Shown here: positions 1 through 10,743 of the stretch, one piece after another
Layout of the letters: each line of letters begins with the position of its first letter
Position numbering within the stretch: the first letter of the stretch is position 1
Origin: Salvia splendens
Lineage: Eukaryota > Streptophyta > Magnoliopsida > Lamiales > Lamiaceae
Direction: 5' to 3'
Assembly (NCBI RefSeq): GCF_004379255.2
Contig: NC_056047.1
Location: 33,699,855-33,763,854, forward strand
DNA: 64,000 bases
Translations under genes and position numbers: made by a program
The notes under the pieces: generated by a model
The model's database searches: none
Told to the model about the DNA's origin: nothing
Seen by the model: only the letters and a program-made list of their open reading frames with translations

Positions 1-2055
1 ATGAGAAAAGATGAGTAACTAAAAATGTTGTTTCAACCATATATGCGAAGTGCATGAGTGTTTTGTCTGGAATACAAATGCGTTATGAGTTTTGAAAGAT
101 TTGCATGGTGTTAGACATGTAGAAAAAAAAATGGGAAAATGATTTTGAGGTTGATTGTTTTGCGATATTAATGACTAGTTGTTCTAGTAGAGTATGGTTG
201 AGGAAAAATATTTATGTTGTGGAAAGTTGTTAGAATTTTTTTTTAAATAAAAATATGTTTCTTTTGAGGAAATTAATTGATCAATGGAAATTGTGGTGTT
301 TATGATTTGTTAAAAAAAAAAACGAGTTTCGACAAAAAAATTTACTTCGTTTGGAAAATTGAGCTGTGGAAGTGTGATGTTATGTATGTTATGAGGTGCG
401 AGGTATGATGTGTTATTCTATGGAATGTTTTATACGAATGATGAAAGTTGATGCGAAATTACGATTTAGTTTGAGTCAAAACTTTTACTTTAAAAGTGAG
501 ATGTGGAAAATTTTTAGGAAAGTGAGAAAGTGTAAAGAAATTTTGTTTCAAAAGTTTTGAACATAATGTGAAGTTCGAAAGTGTTTTGCTGTGGGAAGTG
601 AAAATGTGGTGTGTTTATCTTGGGGTATGAATGACGTAAATTGAAGTAGATGATGATCTATGAGATGATGAATTGTGTGGTGAACTTAGAGTAACTAAAA
701 TATAAGCCTAGTTGACTGCATGAATTGTAGTTCTAAGTTGAAAACTTAACTATTGCTTCTCTGAGCAATGAAACGTACGAGAATATGAAAGTTAAGGCAA
801 ATGATTAAGTCAAGGTGCGAGACAAGAAGAACTGATGCTAAGAGATATTTTCATGCAACGACGAGCGATCATACTCGCAATTTAAATTAGTATAGTTTAA
901 TCTTGCGTAAGTGGAAGCACGATGGAGATGATCTCCATACCTTGCTAAGGAGCACGAGGATGATAACCATGTCATACGAGGATAGTCATTATGACAGGCA
1001 AAGAATTTTATGAAGATATGGATTTCAACTATCGTTATTATGGTAATGACACAAAGAATCTCAGTGTGGAATCCACAGTTCTTAGAGCGATGTTACCAGT
1101 TTCGGCTTGCGAAAGATGAACAAGGAGGTGCGACTTTAATAGGTGGAACAAACTATTCTAGTCAACAGTTCTTACTTGGATTATAAGAAGTTATCTTTCA
1201 GGACCTTTCAAATAGCCGTGAGCCATTGTCTATTTAACAGCTTGTTTCATTCACCCCTTGCAAGTGATGCATATTGTTTCTTTTCCTCCATTGAGTCATA
1301 ACTCACTTTCACTTCTTGGAAAGTGGTGTTGCCTTCATAACTTTGGACACTTGGATTGATTGTAGTCTTCTTTGATCTATTATCTATACGGACCATACTT
1401 TGACTCTGTGAGCCTTTGCTATTGAGCTTCATTCCTAAGGCTGCTTGCAGTTACGTCCTTCAATATAATCACGTTTCACAGACATGTTTTCTATTGGGAT
1501 ATTCTTCTTCGAACTTTTGTTTAGCCTTTTATTTTGTCACCATGTCTGTGTCAAGTTCTTCCTTACAGAGTGAAATTCTTTTGGGTTCAGTTCATGTATC
1601 CTTTCCATAATAGAACCTTTCTTTCTACAAAATGAAGTTAAGGCCTACATTTTGTTCCTTGCCTTAACAAACTTAATCCACTTGATTTTTTTTGTTTTCA
1701 ATAACCCCTTTGACTTTGATTGCCTTTCACAAACTTATGAACCTATTGATGTGATTCTGTCAGTCCATATTATGATTTTCCTTGAACCATGATCAGTACC
1801 GCTTTGTGACAACTGCCTATATTTCTCAATCCTCATGCAACTGATCATTTCTTTTCTTCAACCCTTTAAGTCATTATCCATTGATGTGTGGACCTTCCAA
1901 ATTTGGTCGAACAACTGAGTTATCTTTTGGTAGCCTACTATGAGAATTGACATTTGTTTGATTTCATCCCATATTCATGACCTATCTTATGTTCTTTCAA
2001 GCTCCGTGGGGATGATCATAACCAATTGTTATATTTCAAAATCGGTTCATATCCA
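1..2055 (+). other. Non-coding module in the place of gag in Tekay copy 1
   Basis: A gag gene with a zinc knuckle and the start of the protease would be expected here. I see no such ORF in any frame. The same sequence, reverse-complemented, fills 27170-29180 of Tekay-2, so it belongs to this element lineage and is not local debris. The part around 1250-1620 reads more like an mRNA on the antisense strand: an ATG-started 61-codon frame at 1432-1247 is charged and serine/glutamine-rich, and its counterpart at about 27785-27975 is frameshifted. I do not recognise the product. Absence of gag is seen; capture of foreign sequence is inference. Confidence 0.65.
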
Positions 2056-2067
2056 AGTTAAGACTGT

Positions 2068-2352
2068 TTGACTAAAGTTTGTATTAGGAGAGTTAAGAGT
2101 AGTAGCTCGACTTTTACACGTCATGCCTTGGAGAGCGTTGACATAATTTTGGGAATGGATTGGCTTACCGAGAACCACGCAACGATTCACTGTAAAAGAG
2201 AGACAGATTTCTCTTCAAGCCCCGGGCGAAGAGCCAACTATCTTGTATGGGATCTCCCTGAACCGACAAACTTCCATAATCTCCGCATTACAAGCGACCA
2301 CGATGATAAGATAAGGGCGTCCGGCGTATCTTGTGTACTTGAACGGAGATGA
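2068..2352 (+). pseudogene. Retropepsin (aspartic protease) C-terminal remnant, Tekay copy 1
   Basis: The translated segment carries VDIILGMDWL followed by ENHATIHC, the typical second half of chromovirus proteases, which cut the Gag-Pol polyprotein. The N-terminal half with the catalytic DSG/DTG loop is missing; the sequence upstream of VDIILG does not look like protease. The frame then runs into a stop, and reading resumes in a different frame at 2333 toward the reverse transcriptase. It is a dead remnant. Confidence 0.75.
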
Positions 2353-3887
2353 AAAGAAGGATTTGAAAGTGGAAGACGTGGCAGTAGTACGAGATTTTCC
2401 CAAAGCTTTGCCAGGACCGCCACCCGACGGACAGGTAGAGTTTACCTTTGACTTAGAACCTGGATCTGCGCCAGTATCGAAAGCACCATACCGAATGGCC
2501 CCTAAAGATTTGGCTGAATTGAAGATTCAGTTGCAAGAACTGCTAGATTTGGGATTTATCCGACCTAGTGTATCACCATGGGGAGCGCCTGTGTTGTTCG
2601 TAAAGAAAAAGGATGGAACGATGAGGATGTGCATCGACTATCAAGAGCTCAACAAGTTGACCTTGAGGAATAAGTACCGACTGCCAAGAATTGATGACTT
2701 GTTTGACCAACTTCGAGGAGCGGGCGTATTCTCGAAAATGGATTTGAGATCAGGGTATCATCAACTAAAGGTCCGACGAGAGGATGTGCCTAAGACTGCT
2801 TTTCGCACTCGCTATGGCCATTATGAATTCGTCGTGAGGCCATTTGGGCTGACTAATGCCCCTGCCGTCTTCATGGACTTGATGAACCGAGTATTTCACG
2901 AGTATCTTGACACGTTGGTGTTAGTCTTCATCGACGATGTTTTAGTATACTCGAAGAACGAGGAGGAACATGGATGGCATCTACAAACAGTGTTGGAAAC
3001 GTTGCGAAAGGAGAAGCTTTATGCCAAGTTTAGTAAGTGTGAGTTTTGGTTGACTCGAGTGAACTTTCTTGGTCATATTGTGACGGCAAATGGAATTCAA
3101 GTAGACCCAGCAGAGGTCGAGGCCGTGCAGAATTGGAAAACTCCGAAAATGCCAAAGTGAAATCCGCAGCTTCTTAGGATTGGCGGGATACTATCGACGA
3201 TTCATTGAAGGATTCTCTAAGATTGCGAGACCGATGATGCAACTGTTAAAGAAAGTAATCAAAGTAGTTTGGACGCCGGAGTGCGAGGCGAGTTTCCAAC
3301 TATTGAAGGAGAAGTTGACGACAGCACCGGTTCTAGCTGTGCCGGCAACCGACAAAGACTTCGCCGTCTCTACGGAAGCATCGAAAGTAGGACTTGGATG
3401 TGTGTTGATGCAAGATGGAAAAGTGATAGCATACGCTTCCCGACAGTTGAGACAGAATGAATTGGATTTTCCGACTCACGACTTGGAGTTAGCGGCAGTA
3501 GTGCATGCACTGAAAATTTGGAGACATCATCTCTATGGAGTGAGATGCGAAATATATACAGATCACAAAAGTCTCAAGTATTTCTTTGAGCAGAAGGAGC
3601 TGAACATGCGACAACAACGTTGGTTAGAGATTGTGAAAGATTATGACTGTGGTATTCACTACCACCCGGGCAAGGCAAACGTAGTAGCCGATGCTTTGAG
3701 TAGGAAGAACCAACCGCAATTGGCTTATTTCCTAACGCAAGAGGAAGCGTTGATTCGCGAATTTGTCAGAATGAGATTGGAGATAGTGAGAGCGCCCGAG
3801 ACAGTAGAAGCGAGATTGGCGACGCTAGTGATTGAGCCAAATTTGAGAACCAAGCTCATAGAACCCAGCGACGTGATGAGAAGTTGA
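2333..3887 (+). pseudogene. Reverse transcriptase-RNase H, Tekay copy 1 (frameshifted)
   Basis: This part would copy element RNA into DNA. RT fingers and palm are open over 2333-3160 (275 codons), with MDLRSGYHQ (Asp 137) and FIDDVLVYS (Asp 201 and 202, bases 2933-2938) as catalytic aspartates. A stop at 3158-3160 and a frame change follow, and the RT connection ([17 protein letters not shown]) and RNase H are open at 3180-3887. In RNase H the first acidic residue is changed: [10 protein letters not shown] where Tekay-2 has [10 protein letters not shown], an Asp to Glu change. The other acidic positions are present in [21 protein letters not shown] and VVADALSRK. The aspartates of RT survive, but the frameshift and the altered RNase H residue make it inactive. 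Confidence 0.93.
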
Positions 3888-4698
3888 AATAATTACGTGC
3901 GAAGGTAAGAGCCGAGAAGCTTGATCATTACCGTGAGGAGGCGGATAATGCCTTGACGTATGATGGACGATTGTGTGTGCCGAGCGATGAGGCGCTAAAA
4001 GATGAGATTTTGAGTGAAACACACGACAAGCCTTACACTGCACACCCCAGAAGCACGAAGATGTATCGAGATTTGTAGCAACGTTTTTGGTGGAATGGAA
4101 TGAAAGGAGACGTAGCGTCGTATGTGGAACGATGTCTAGCATGTCAACAAGTGAAGGCCCTACACCAACGGCCATATGGGAAGTTGCAACCACTCAAAAT
4201 TCCCGAATGGAAGTGGGAGCATCTAGCTATGGATTTCGTGACGGGTTTGCCAAAGTCACAGAAGGGCAACACCGTAATTTGGGTGATCATCGATCGACTA
4301 ACTAAGAGCGCGCACTTTTTACCAATTCGAGTTACTTATGGCACGGATAAGTTAGCTAATCTCTACGTGAATGAGATTGTGCGATTGCATGGAGTGCCAA
4401 AGACCATTGTGTCAGACCGCGATACGAAGTTCACATCAAAGTCTTGGATGAGTTGCAACGAGAATTGGGCACGCAACTGAACTTCAGCACTGCTTATCAC
4501 CCGCAATCGGACGAGCAGTCAGAGAGGACGATTCAGACACTTGAGGATATGTTGCGAGCCGTTGTCCTAGATCGAGAGAAAAGTTGGGAAACTGTTCTAC
4601 CGTTGGTTGAATTCGCCTACAACAATAGCTATCAAGCGACGATCGATATGGCTTCGTATGAAGCCTTGTATGGCAGGAAGTGTCAATCTCCATTTTAA
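3888..4698 (+). pseudogene. Integrase, zinc-binding domain and catalytic core, Tekay copy 1
   Basis: Integrase would join the DNA copy to the host chromosome. The HHCC zinc-binding segment is readable across 3990-4160 (two His near the start, then CLACQQVK). The catalytic core follows with MDFVTGLP (first Asp), [11 protein letters not shown] (second Asp) and [12 protein letters not shown] (Glu). The zinc-binding part has a TAG where Tekay-2 encodes Lys (before QRFWWNGM), the core changes frame near 4444-4480, and it ends with TAA at 4696-4698 just before WDEVGERK. An in-frame TAA at 3889-3891 separates RNase H from integrase; Tekay-2 has the same TAA. Confidence 0.9.
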
Positions 4699-5268
4699 TG
4701 GGATGAAGTTGGCGAGAGGAAGATGTTAGGACCCGACGCTATAAGGGAGATGACTGAAATTGTGCATCAAATCCGCACAAGGATCAAGGAAGCTCAAGAT
4801 AGGCAGAAGTCGTATGCCGACGTGCGTCGAAAGGAAATTAAATTCGACATTAGTGACAAAGTGTTCTTGAAAGTATCCCCGACGAAAGAAGTTGTGAGGT
4901 TTGGAATGAAGGGCAAGCTGAAGCCGCGTTTTGTATGGCCGTACGAGATTATCGATGAAGTAGGTCCTGTAGCGTACCGTTTATCGTTACCTCCCAGTTT
5001 TGGGAATGCGCACAACGTGTTCCATGTGTCGCACTTGCGCAAGTATGTGTTCGACCCCAAGCATGCGATTCATCAAGAGGAGGTGATCCTAACCCCCGAC
5101 ATGAACTACGAGGAAAGGCCCGAGGCAATCCTAGATCGGAAGGTGCAAGAGTTGCGAAACAAGTCGATAGCATCAGTGAAAGTGTTGTGGAAACACCATG
5201 GTCCCAAGGAAGCCACGTGGGAGTTAGAAGAAAGTATGAAAGAAAAATACCCCGAGTCGTTTATGTGA
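4699..5268 (+). pseudogene. Integrase C-terminal domain with chromodomain, Tekay copy 1
   Basis: The ORF at 4723-5268 (181 codons) starts after the TAA that interrupts integrase. It holds the GPY-type C-terminal domain (GKLKPRFVWPYEIIDEVGPVAYRL; the usual Gly before Pro is Trp here) and ends in a chromodomain, with the aromatic/acidic pattern VKVLWKHHGPKEATWELE. Chromodomains of this class are thought to steer integration toward heterochromatin. The ORF stops 33 bases before the polypurine tract, as expected for this lineage. It is cut off from the catalytic core by the stop, so it is annotated as a fragment. Confidence 0.9.
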
Positions 5269-5300
5269 GGCAGTCAAAATTTCGGGACGAAATTTCTGTT

Positions 5301-5313
5301 AAGAGGGGAAGGA
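5301..5313 (+). other. Polypurine tract, Tekay copy 1
   Basis: AAGAGGGGAAGGA lies directly before the TGTAACATCCC start of the LTR. Polypurine tracts prime plus-strand DNA synthesis. The reverse-complement match is at 24260-24272 in Tekay-2. Confidence 0.9.
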
Positions 5314-6729
5314 TGTAACATCCCAAAAATTTGTATGACCTTTATTTAATAAATGTCGGTTGGAAATTTCATTTATGAAATTTAAATTGTTGCTACGTGT
5401 TTGAGTTTGGTTATGTGGAATAAATCATCATGGGGGAATTGGAATGAAGTGCTAATTAGATTTTAATGTGGGGAGTCAATTTAAATAAAATCATGCATCT
5501 TGTTCTAGCCAAAAAATGGCTATTGTCGGCCCCTCCAATTATTGAGAATTTATTCTTTCTTGGATTTAATTAATTGTTTTGGGATATTCATCCAAATTAA
5601 ATCCAATTAAATCTTGCCACATTTTATTCCCTCGCCCCAATTGAATTAAGAGTTGAATTATTTCCTTGTGGCTAATTAAGCCAATTTTCGGTGTCCCTAT
5701 TTTTTAGAGGAGAATATATTTGTTTCTTATTTTGTGGAATCCCTTTTATTCAATGAAATACCAAATTAATACCTAAGTCAATTAATTGGGGATGTGAATA
5801 TTTCCTTGTGTCGCACGCCCCATTTTGGTTAATTTCCTTGTGCAAATTTATTTAGTTGTTGCCTATTTTATGGGAGTCTTTTCCTATAAAGAAATTACCA
5901 AATTTAAATCCTATTCTATTTAATTGAGGATTTAAATAATTTCCTTGTGCAATTCCTTATGGAATTTTCGTCCCTTCCTCATTATTTTCCTACTTGGAGA
6001 TTTAATTTATTTTGTTCCCTTGTTTATGGAATATTCACTTTTATTTCCTAAGTTGTGAATATATTCTCTCCAAGTAAATACCAAATAAATTCCTTGTTAT
6101 GCTCTACATGGAATTTTCGAATTCCTCCCCATCCTACATACCTATTTTATTCTTTTAATTATGGGACTTTTATTTCATTTGGCCATTATTTTATCCCTCC
6201 ATAATTAATTAAATAATTCTTTAAACTTTAACCTAATCCTATACAAACACCTAAACTAAACCTAGCCCCCATCTCCCTCAAAATTTCGTGCCTCCCCCCT
6301 TCACTCTCCATCCTCTCCAAAAACTTCTTCCCTCATTGTTTCTTGCATCAATTGGAGTGGATTTTTCAAGAGTTTCGACGAATCGCCTCCATCCTTGTTC
6401 CTACCGTTCGTTTTCGTGATTCGAAAAGGTATAACTAAGTTTTTCTTCTCATCTCTTCATTGAAACATTATTCTTGAATCCTACATGCATATAGAGGGTG
6501 TAGGATTAATAGATCGAAAAATTTATCGGTGGGAAAGTGTGATTGCATAAGAACTTTGATAATATTGTGTTTTTGATTGAAATCATGTGATGTTGGATTG
6601 GAATAGTTGGTGAATGATGTGAGTTCATGTGCAAATATGTGTGTGAGAAACTTTTAAGCATGATTATGTGTGTTCGAGCATGAAAAATCGATGTTTGTTT
6701 GATGGAAGATGAAAACCCTATTTTCGATC

Positions 6730-7295
6730 TATGAACCTGAAAATCTGTGGTGCACGACCAGTGACTTATGATCTGTGATTGACCCATCAAACGAACGAAT
6801 TTTGCTATGAAATATTTATTGAGTAAACTTCAAGATGTTTTCTGTGTCTCGTGTGAATTTCAGCCCGTTTTATCGAAAAATGAATTTTTAATAAATATTT
6901 GAAGTTGACTGCGCAAATCTGCCAGAAACGTGAGTTCTCGCCATGAATGTTTCGTTTTCTGTTTGTCTGACCAAATGACCTCCGATTGATGTGATTCTTG
7001 AGCTATATGAATATTTGAAGTGTCTTCTATATTGTGTTAAATTTTCAGCTTTTTTTGGCATCGTATGAATTTATGGTGAATTTTTCAAATGAACTGCGCA
7101 ATACTGCCAGAAATTGTATGTTCCGACCAGAGAGTTCAATATGTGATATGACTGACTAAATGACGTGATTTCGATATGAAAATTTTCATGGATGAACTTG
7201 AATGTGTCCTCTGTATCGTGACCAAAATTTAGCATGTTTTGAGGTCGGGTGAATTTAAAGTGATTTTTACAAAACGGTCGCGCAATTCTGCCAGT
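6730..7295 (+). repeat. Three diverged ~185-bp subrepeats inside the Tekay LTR
   Basis: The core GCGCAA-T-CTGCCAG recurs at about 6911, 7096 and 7280, spacings of 185 and 184 bases. Between the cores come similar blocks about not tolerating a reading frame: a CTGACCAAATGAC-like string, then a TGTCTTCTRTRTTGTG-like string. The same triplet is in both Tekay-2 LTRs and, more diverged, in the second-subfamily LTR around 57200-57540. Confidence 0.7.
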
Positions 7296-8052
7296 TTTCT
7301 GCCTTGATTAAATGACACTTATTTTTCAAGTTTAAAAGTATTGTATGATGCATGTATGTCCAAGGAATGTGCTTAAATGTTGAAATCACTTGTGATAAGT
7401 TGAAATGTGTTACGTGTGTTTACACCTTTGAGATGTATGTCGGGTTTGGGAAATTGAGGAAAACGATGAGAGAGAAACGATAGGACATGCATAGTGATAT
7501 GTTGTTGTGTGAGGCTGACTTGTGTTGTCGTTGACAAGGGTGTTGTGTATTCGTGAACTCGAGGATCGAGAGTTGCTAAGTTGGGTTGTGATTTTGCTAA
7601 GAGAACGAGGTGGGCTTTCTTTTCAAACCTCTTTACTTTTCCGAAAAATATTATGTGGAGATATAAGGGTGGTTTAACTGTTATGTCATGCCATGATGTT
7701 TTTGTTATGAGATTGTGTGCCTGATGCCTAGTTCGTATGAGTTTACTCCGTTAGGCTATATGGCTGTGTTGTGAAACGAATTCGGGTCCGAGTAGGGCCG
7801 TCCCTATCGGGCTGTGTACACTGGTGGGATCGTGAGCCGTCCTTGCAAGTCGGCCGGTCTCGTGGGCGAATAGTGTGGCCACACTATTGTCGCACTGTGA
7901 TTGTGATTGATGGATTGATGTGAAAAGTGGGGAGATAAATTGTCTGGCCAGACTTGAATATTTTTGTGTTTCTCGTGATTTTCTTAATACATAAAACTCG
8001 AGATCACTGGTATGGATGACATAACTTATTAAAATGTTTTCGGCATGAGCCC

Positions 8053-8074
8053 ATTGAGTACAACAAGTACTCAG
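8053..8074 (+). other. Conserved hairpin in the 3' part of the Tekay LTR
   Basis: The arms TGAGTAC and GTACTCA enclose the loop AACAA, with an extra U-G pair at the base. It sits just before the conserved CAGCCCTGCAT and TGTGCAGGTTGAGC strings near the LTR end. The same structure occurs at about 21290-21311, 30250-30271 and 58335-58355. Confidence 0.6.
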
Positions 8075-8587
8075 CCCTGCATATTATTTTTCTTATGTGC
8101 AGGTTGAGCGGGATGTTGCGGTGGATGTTGAGCTGGCTTGAGAACGTAGGATACGTTGTGTCGTCATACATAGGCGTAGTCCTTGACTCTCCTTAAACTG
8201 TATTTTCCGCTGCTATAACTTGAACCATGTCTCAAGACTTTAATCTTTTCTTTATGCTTTGTGTTTGAACATGTATGGTGGTGATTAGTTTTTAAACAAG
8301 TGTTTACGTTGTCTTTTGAAAATGATATTCTTCGAGATTTAAGTTAAATGTTTGTTTTACTTTAGTTATTAATGGTTGTATTTCTTAAGTCTAATTTTTT
8401 TTCCGTTGTCCTTTTTGAATGTATTTTTCTTATGTCTTTTCAAAAAAAAATATAACCTTAAAATTTTTAAACTAAGTTGTTTTCCTTTCTTTAAGTTAAT
8501 TAAGTTGATCTTCTAAATTGTAACCCATGCATGTCGGTCACGATCGCCGCGTTTGTGGTACCCCTTGTATGGGCGGTCGTGACAGAG

Positions 8588-8721
8588 TGGTATCAGAGCT
8601 TTGTTCTTTCGCTCTGGTCCGAGAGTCTTCTTTCACTTTAAGTCTAAGTTAGTGAACCCGTATTGACTAGAAGTGTCACGAAGGCTCAACATCCAAAGCA
8701 TCACGCTCAACCATTAAATGT
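8588..8721 (+). other. Primer binding site (initiator tRNA-Met) and Tekay leader
   Basis: TGGTATCAGAGC at 8588-8599 is the usual complement to the 3' end of initiator tRNA-Met, three bases after the LTR end. The following 120 bases match the leader of Tekay-2 (29641-29758, reverse) up to about CTCAACCA at 8721, then the match stops and unrelated DNA begins. This is the start of an element whose body is gone. Confidence 0.85.
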
Positions 8722-8869
8722 AAAACATAACAACATTATGACAAAAATAATCTGTTGTATTTATTGGAAAATAACCATTAGAGTTTTACAGTATGCAATC
8801 ACTCGAAAGGTGATTTCTAGTATACAAAACCCTAACATTATGAAATATAAATAATGGTGTGTTTAAAAA

Positions 8870-9055
8870 ATTAGTAGAATATGAGACCACTTTTTTATAT
8901 TAACTTTATAATAAAATGTGAGTGAAGTGAGTTAGTGGATTTTGAGACCTACTTACCATTTATAATAAAAGTGAAATATGACTCTTATTGTGGGATAGAC
9001 CGAAATACCAAAATGTAACTCTTATTGTGAAACAGATAGAGTATCTCTTATGCAT
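8870..9055. repeat. Truncated MITE, Stowaway/mariner-like
   Basis: The sequence resembles the right part of the MITE at 9452-9702: the strings GTGAGTGAAGTGAGTTAGTGGA, TACCATTTATAATAAAAGTGAA and GACTCTTATTGTG occur in the same order. The outer inverted repeats are lost or degraded. No coding capacity. Confidence 0.55.
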
Positions 9056-9100
9056 AATTTTAATACGAATAGTATGCATCTCAATACAGTAGTACATGTA

Positions 9101-9360
9101 CTCCCTCCGTTCCATAAAAATATGAGAATATCTATATATGGAAAGTTATCCCCAACTAATTACCCATATATATCAATTTATTTACAACTTACACTAGCAT
9201 GACACATCATTACAACTCATTATATACTAATAATAATGGGGGTCCCACTATCTACTATCATTTTCAACTACCATTCTCCTTCTTTCTCTTACTTTACTAA
9301 TTATGCATTAATTCTCGTGTCATTTCAAATGTCATATTTCTATGCAATAGAGGAAATATA
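9101..9360. repeat. Stowaway-like MITE, right end decayed
   Basis: Begins TA then CTCCCTCCGTTCC, the common plant Stowaway terminal sequence. The other end is degraded to a string like ATTTCTATGCAATAGAGGAAATATA near 9335-9360. Short, non-coding, AT-rich interior. The right boundary is approximate. Confidence 0.6.
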
Positions 9361-9451
9361 TACATATTAAAAATAATAATAACTAAAATTAAGTGCACTC
9401 TAGATAGCCATCACCTAATAAATAAAAAAGACAAATGAGTTTTGTCTTATA

Positions 9452-9702
9452 CTCCCTCCCTCCCAATTAGGAGTCCCAATTGTTAACGGCACGAGTTTTA
9501 AGAATTGTTAAGAAAAGTGGGTGAAAAAAGTTAGTGGATTAGGGGTCCCCACTTGTATATATTAGTTTTAAATGAAATGTGAGTGGAATGAGTTAGTGGA
9601 GGGTGGGATCCTATTACCATTTATGGTAAAAGTGAACCGAGACTCTTATTCGCAGACAGACTAAAATGGAAAAACAGGACTCCTATTTGCGGACAGAGGG
9701 AG
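9452..9702. repeat. Stowaway-like MITE with TA target duplication
   Basis: TA precedes CTCCCTCCCTCCCAATTAGG and TA follows GGACAGAGGGAG, giving imperfect terminal inverted repeats and a TA duplication (9450-9451 and 9703-9704). The length of 251 bases and lack of ORF fit a non-autonomous Tc1/mariner-type element. Confidence 0.75.
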
Positions 9703-10043
9703 TAACTTTTAAAATTGAAATATTATTATATCATAAAGTTTCATTTTTTCTTAAATGACTAATTCATATTGACATCCTTTTTGTGATGTTAAAAACAATA
9801 ATTTATCAGAATAATAAGAAAATAAATTAATATAAAAGAAAAAAAATCCTTGTTGTAATGAATCACAACATTTTTAACGTCATTAAAAGATGATATTTTG
9901 TGCATGGATGAGACAATTAAGAAAAAGTGAAACTTTATGGATAGACTGTTATTTGACCAAACTTCCTATTATCCCGCTATAAAGTTGTGATTTGTTTGTA
10001 ATTATTGCATAACCAAAAAAATTGATCTTTTATGTATGATATA

Positions 10044-10227
10044 CTCCCTTCGTCCCCAAATAATATAACTATGGGTTCGACACTGGTTTTAATGTAAAAT
10101 TGGTAAAGGGAGAGAGGTGGAGAGAAAAATGAATTAAAGTATTGTTAGTGGAGAATGAGTCCCATCTCATTAGAGAGAAAAGACTTTCCAAAATTAGAAA
10201 ATGCATATTCTTGTGGGACGAAGAGAG
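10044..10227. repeat. Stowaway-like MITE (184 bp)
   Basis: Terminal inverted repeats CTCCCTTCGTCCC and GGGACGAAGAGAG are bordered by TA (10042-10043 and 10228-10229). The interior is non-coding. It lies four bases to the left of the LTR-T solo LTR target duplication. Confidence 0.8.
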
Positions 10228-10743
10228 TATCGTTGACGATGCACTATTTTTTAGCACTATAAATACCTGCAAGTATACAAAGTAGATCTAGTATAGCTAA
10301 AGGCCAGTACCGGAAAAGGCTAGTACCGGATATCGATCCCGGGGAAAACAATCACAAACTGTCTACCTTCTACTAAAACTCAATTACTATTTGGAAAATC
10401 GAAAGTTTTGGAGATTTTTTAAAACTAAACAATCTGAAAGCAAGTAAACAACTAATTGCAAATAAACGGAGGTAAAAGATAAGAGATAAGAGAATTCCAG
10501 GGATGTGCGTTCACAGTTATGGTTATACAAATTCCAACTACAACACCCTAGCACAGTTCTTACTTTGATAGAACGAGTCACCTAGCTTATGCTCATGTGA
10601 TGCAAACGTTGATTACTAACACTAGAGTTGTCAATCCTAGATCCGTAACTCCTAAAAGCACCTAAGACCCTTGTAAAGTCCTCACTCTCAATTAACAATG
10701 CCGTTTTGAAGGAAGCTAATTGTAGTTCTTATTAAGTCGATCT

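Larger units (their letters stand above)
5314..8584 (+). repeat. LTR, Tekay copy 1 (3271 bp)
   Basis: Starts TGTAACATCCC and ends GGGCGGTCGTGACA, matching the two LTRs of Tekay-2 in reverse complement. It is preceded by a polypurine tract and followed by a primer binding site, so it serves as 3' LTR for the sequence on its left and as 5' LTR for the sequence on its right. It contains three diverged subrepeats (6730-7295), a conserved hairpin (8053-8074) and AT-rich non-coding DNA. The short ORFs inside are accidental. Confidence 0.9.
1..8721 (+). mobile_element. Tekay/Del-type Ty3/gypsy chromovirus, copy 1 (cut by window edge)
   Basis: Order seen on the plus strand: non-coding 5' module, protease remnant, reverse transcriptase, RNase H, integrase, chromodomain, polypurine tract, LTR, then a primer binding site and about 120 bases of leader. 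The C-terminal chromodomain and the domain order PR-RT-RH-INT-CHD assign it to the chromoviruses, and the sequence style is that of the Tekay/Del lineage. The left end lies outside the window. Because a primer site and leader follow the LTR, this LTR has element interior on both sides. Pol is broken by several stops and frameshifts, so the copy is dead. Its sequence up to 5312 mirrors Tekay-2 (24260-29180, minus strand). Confidence 0.9.

Noticed and set aside
8588..8599. Possible tRNA-Met gene at TGGTATCAGAGC sites (also 12260, 29759, 58750)
   Set aside because: Only the primer-binding complement to the tRNA 3' end is present, directly after LTRs. There is no cloverleaf.
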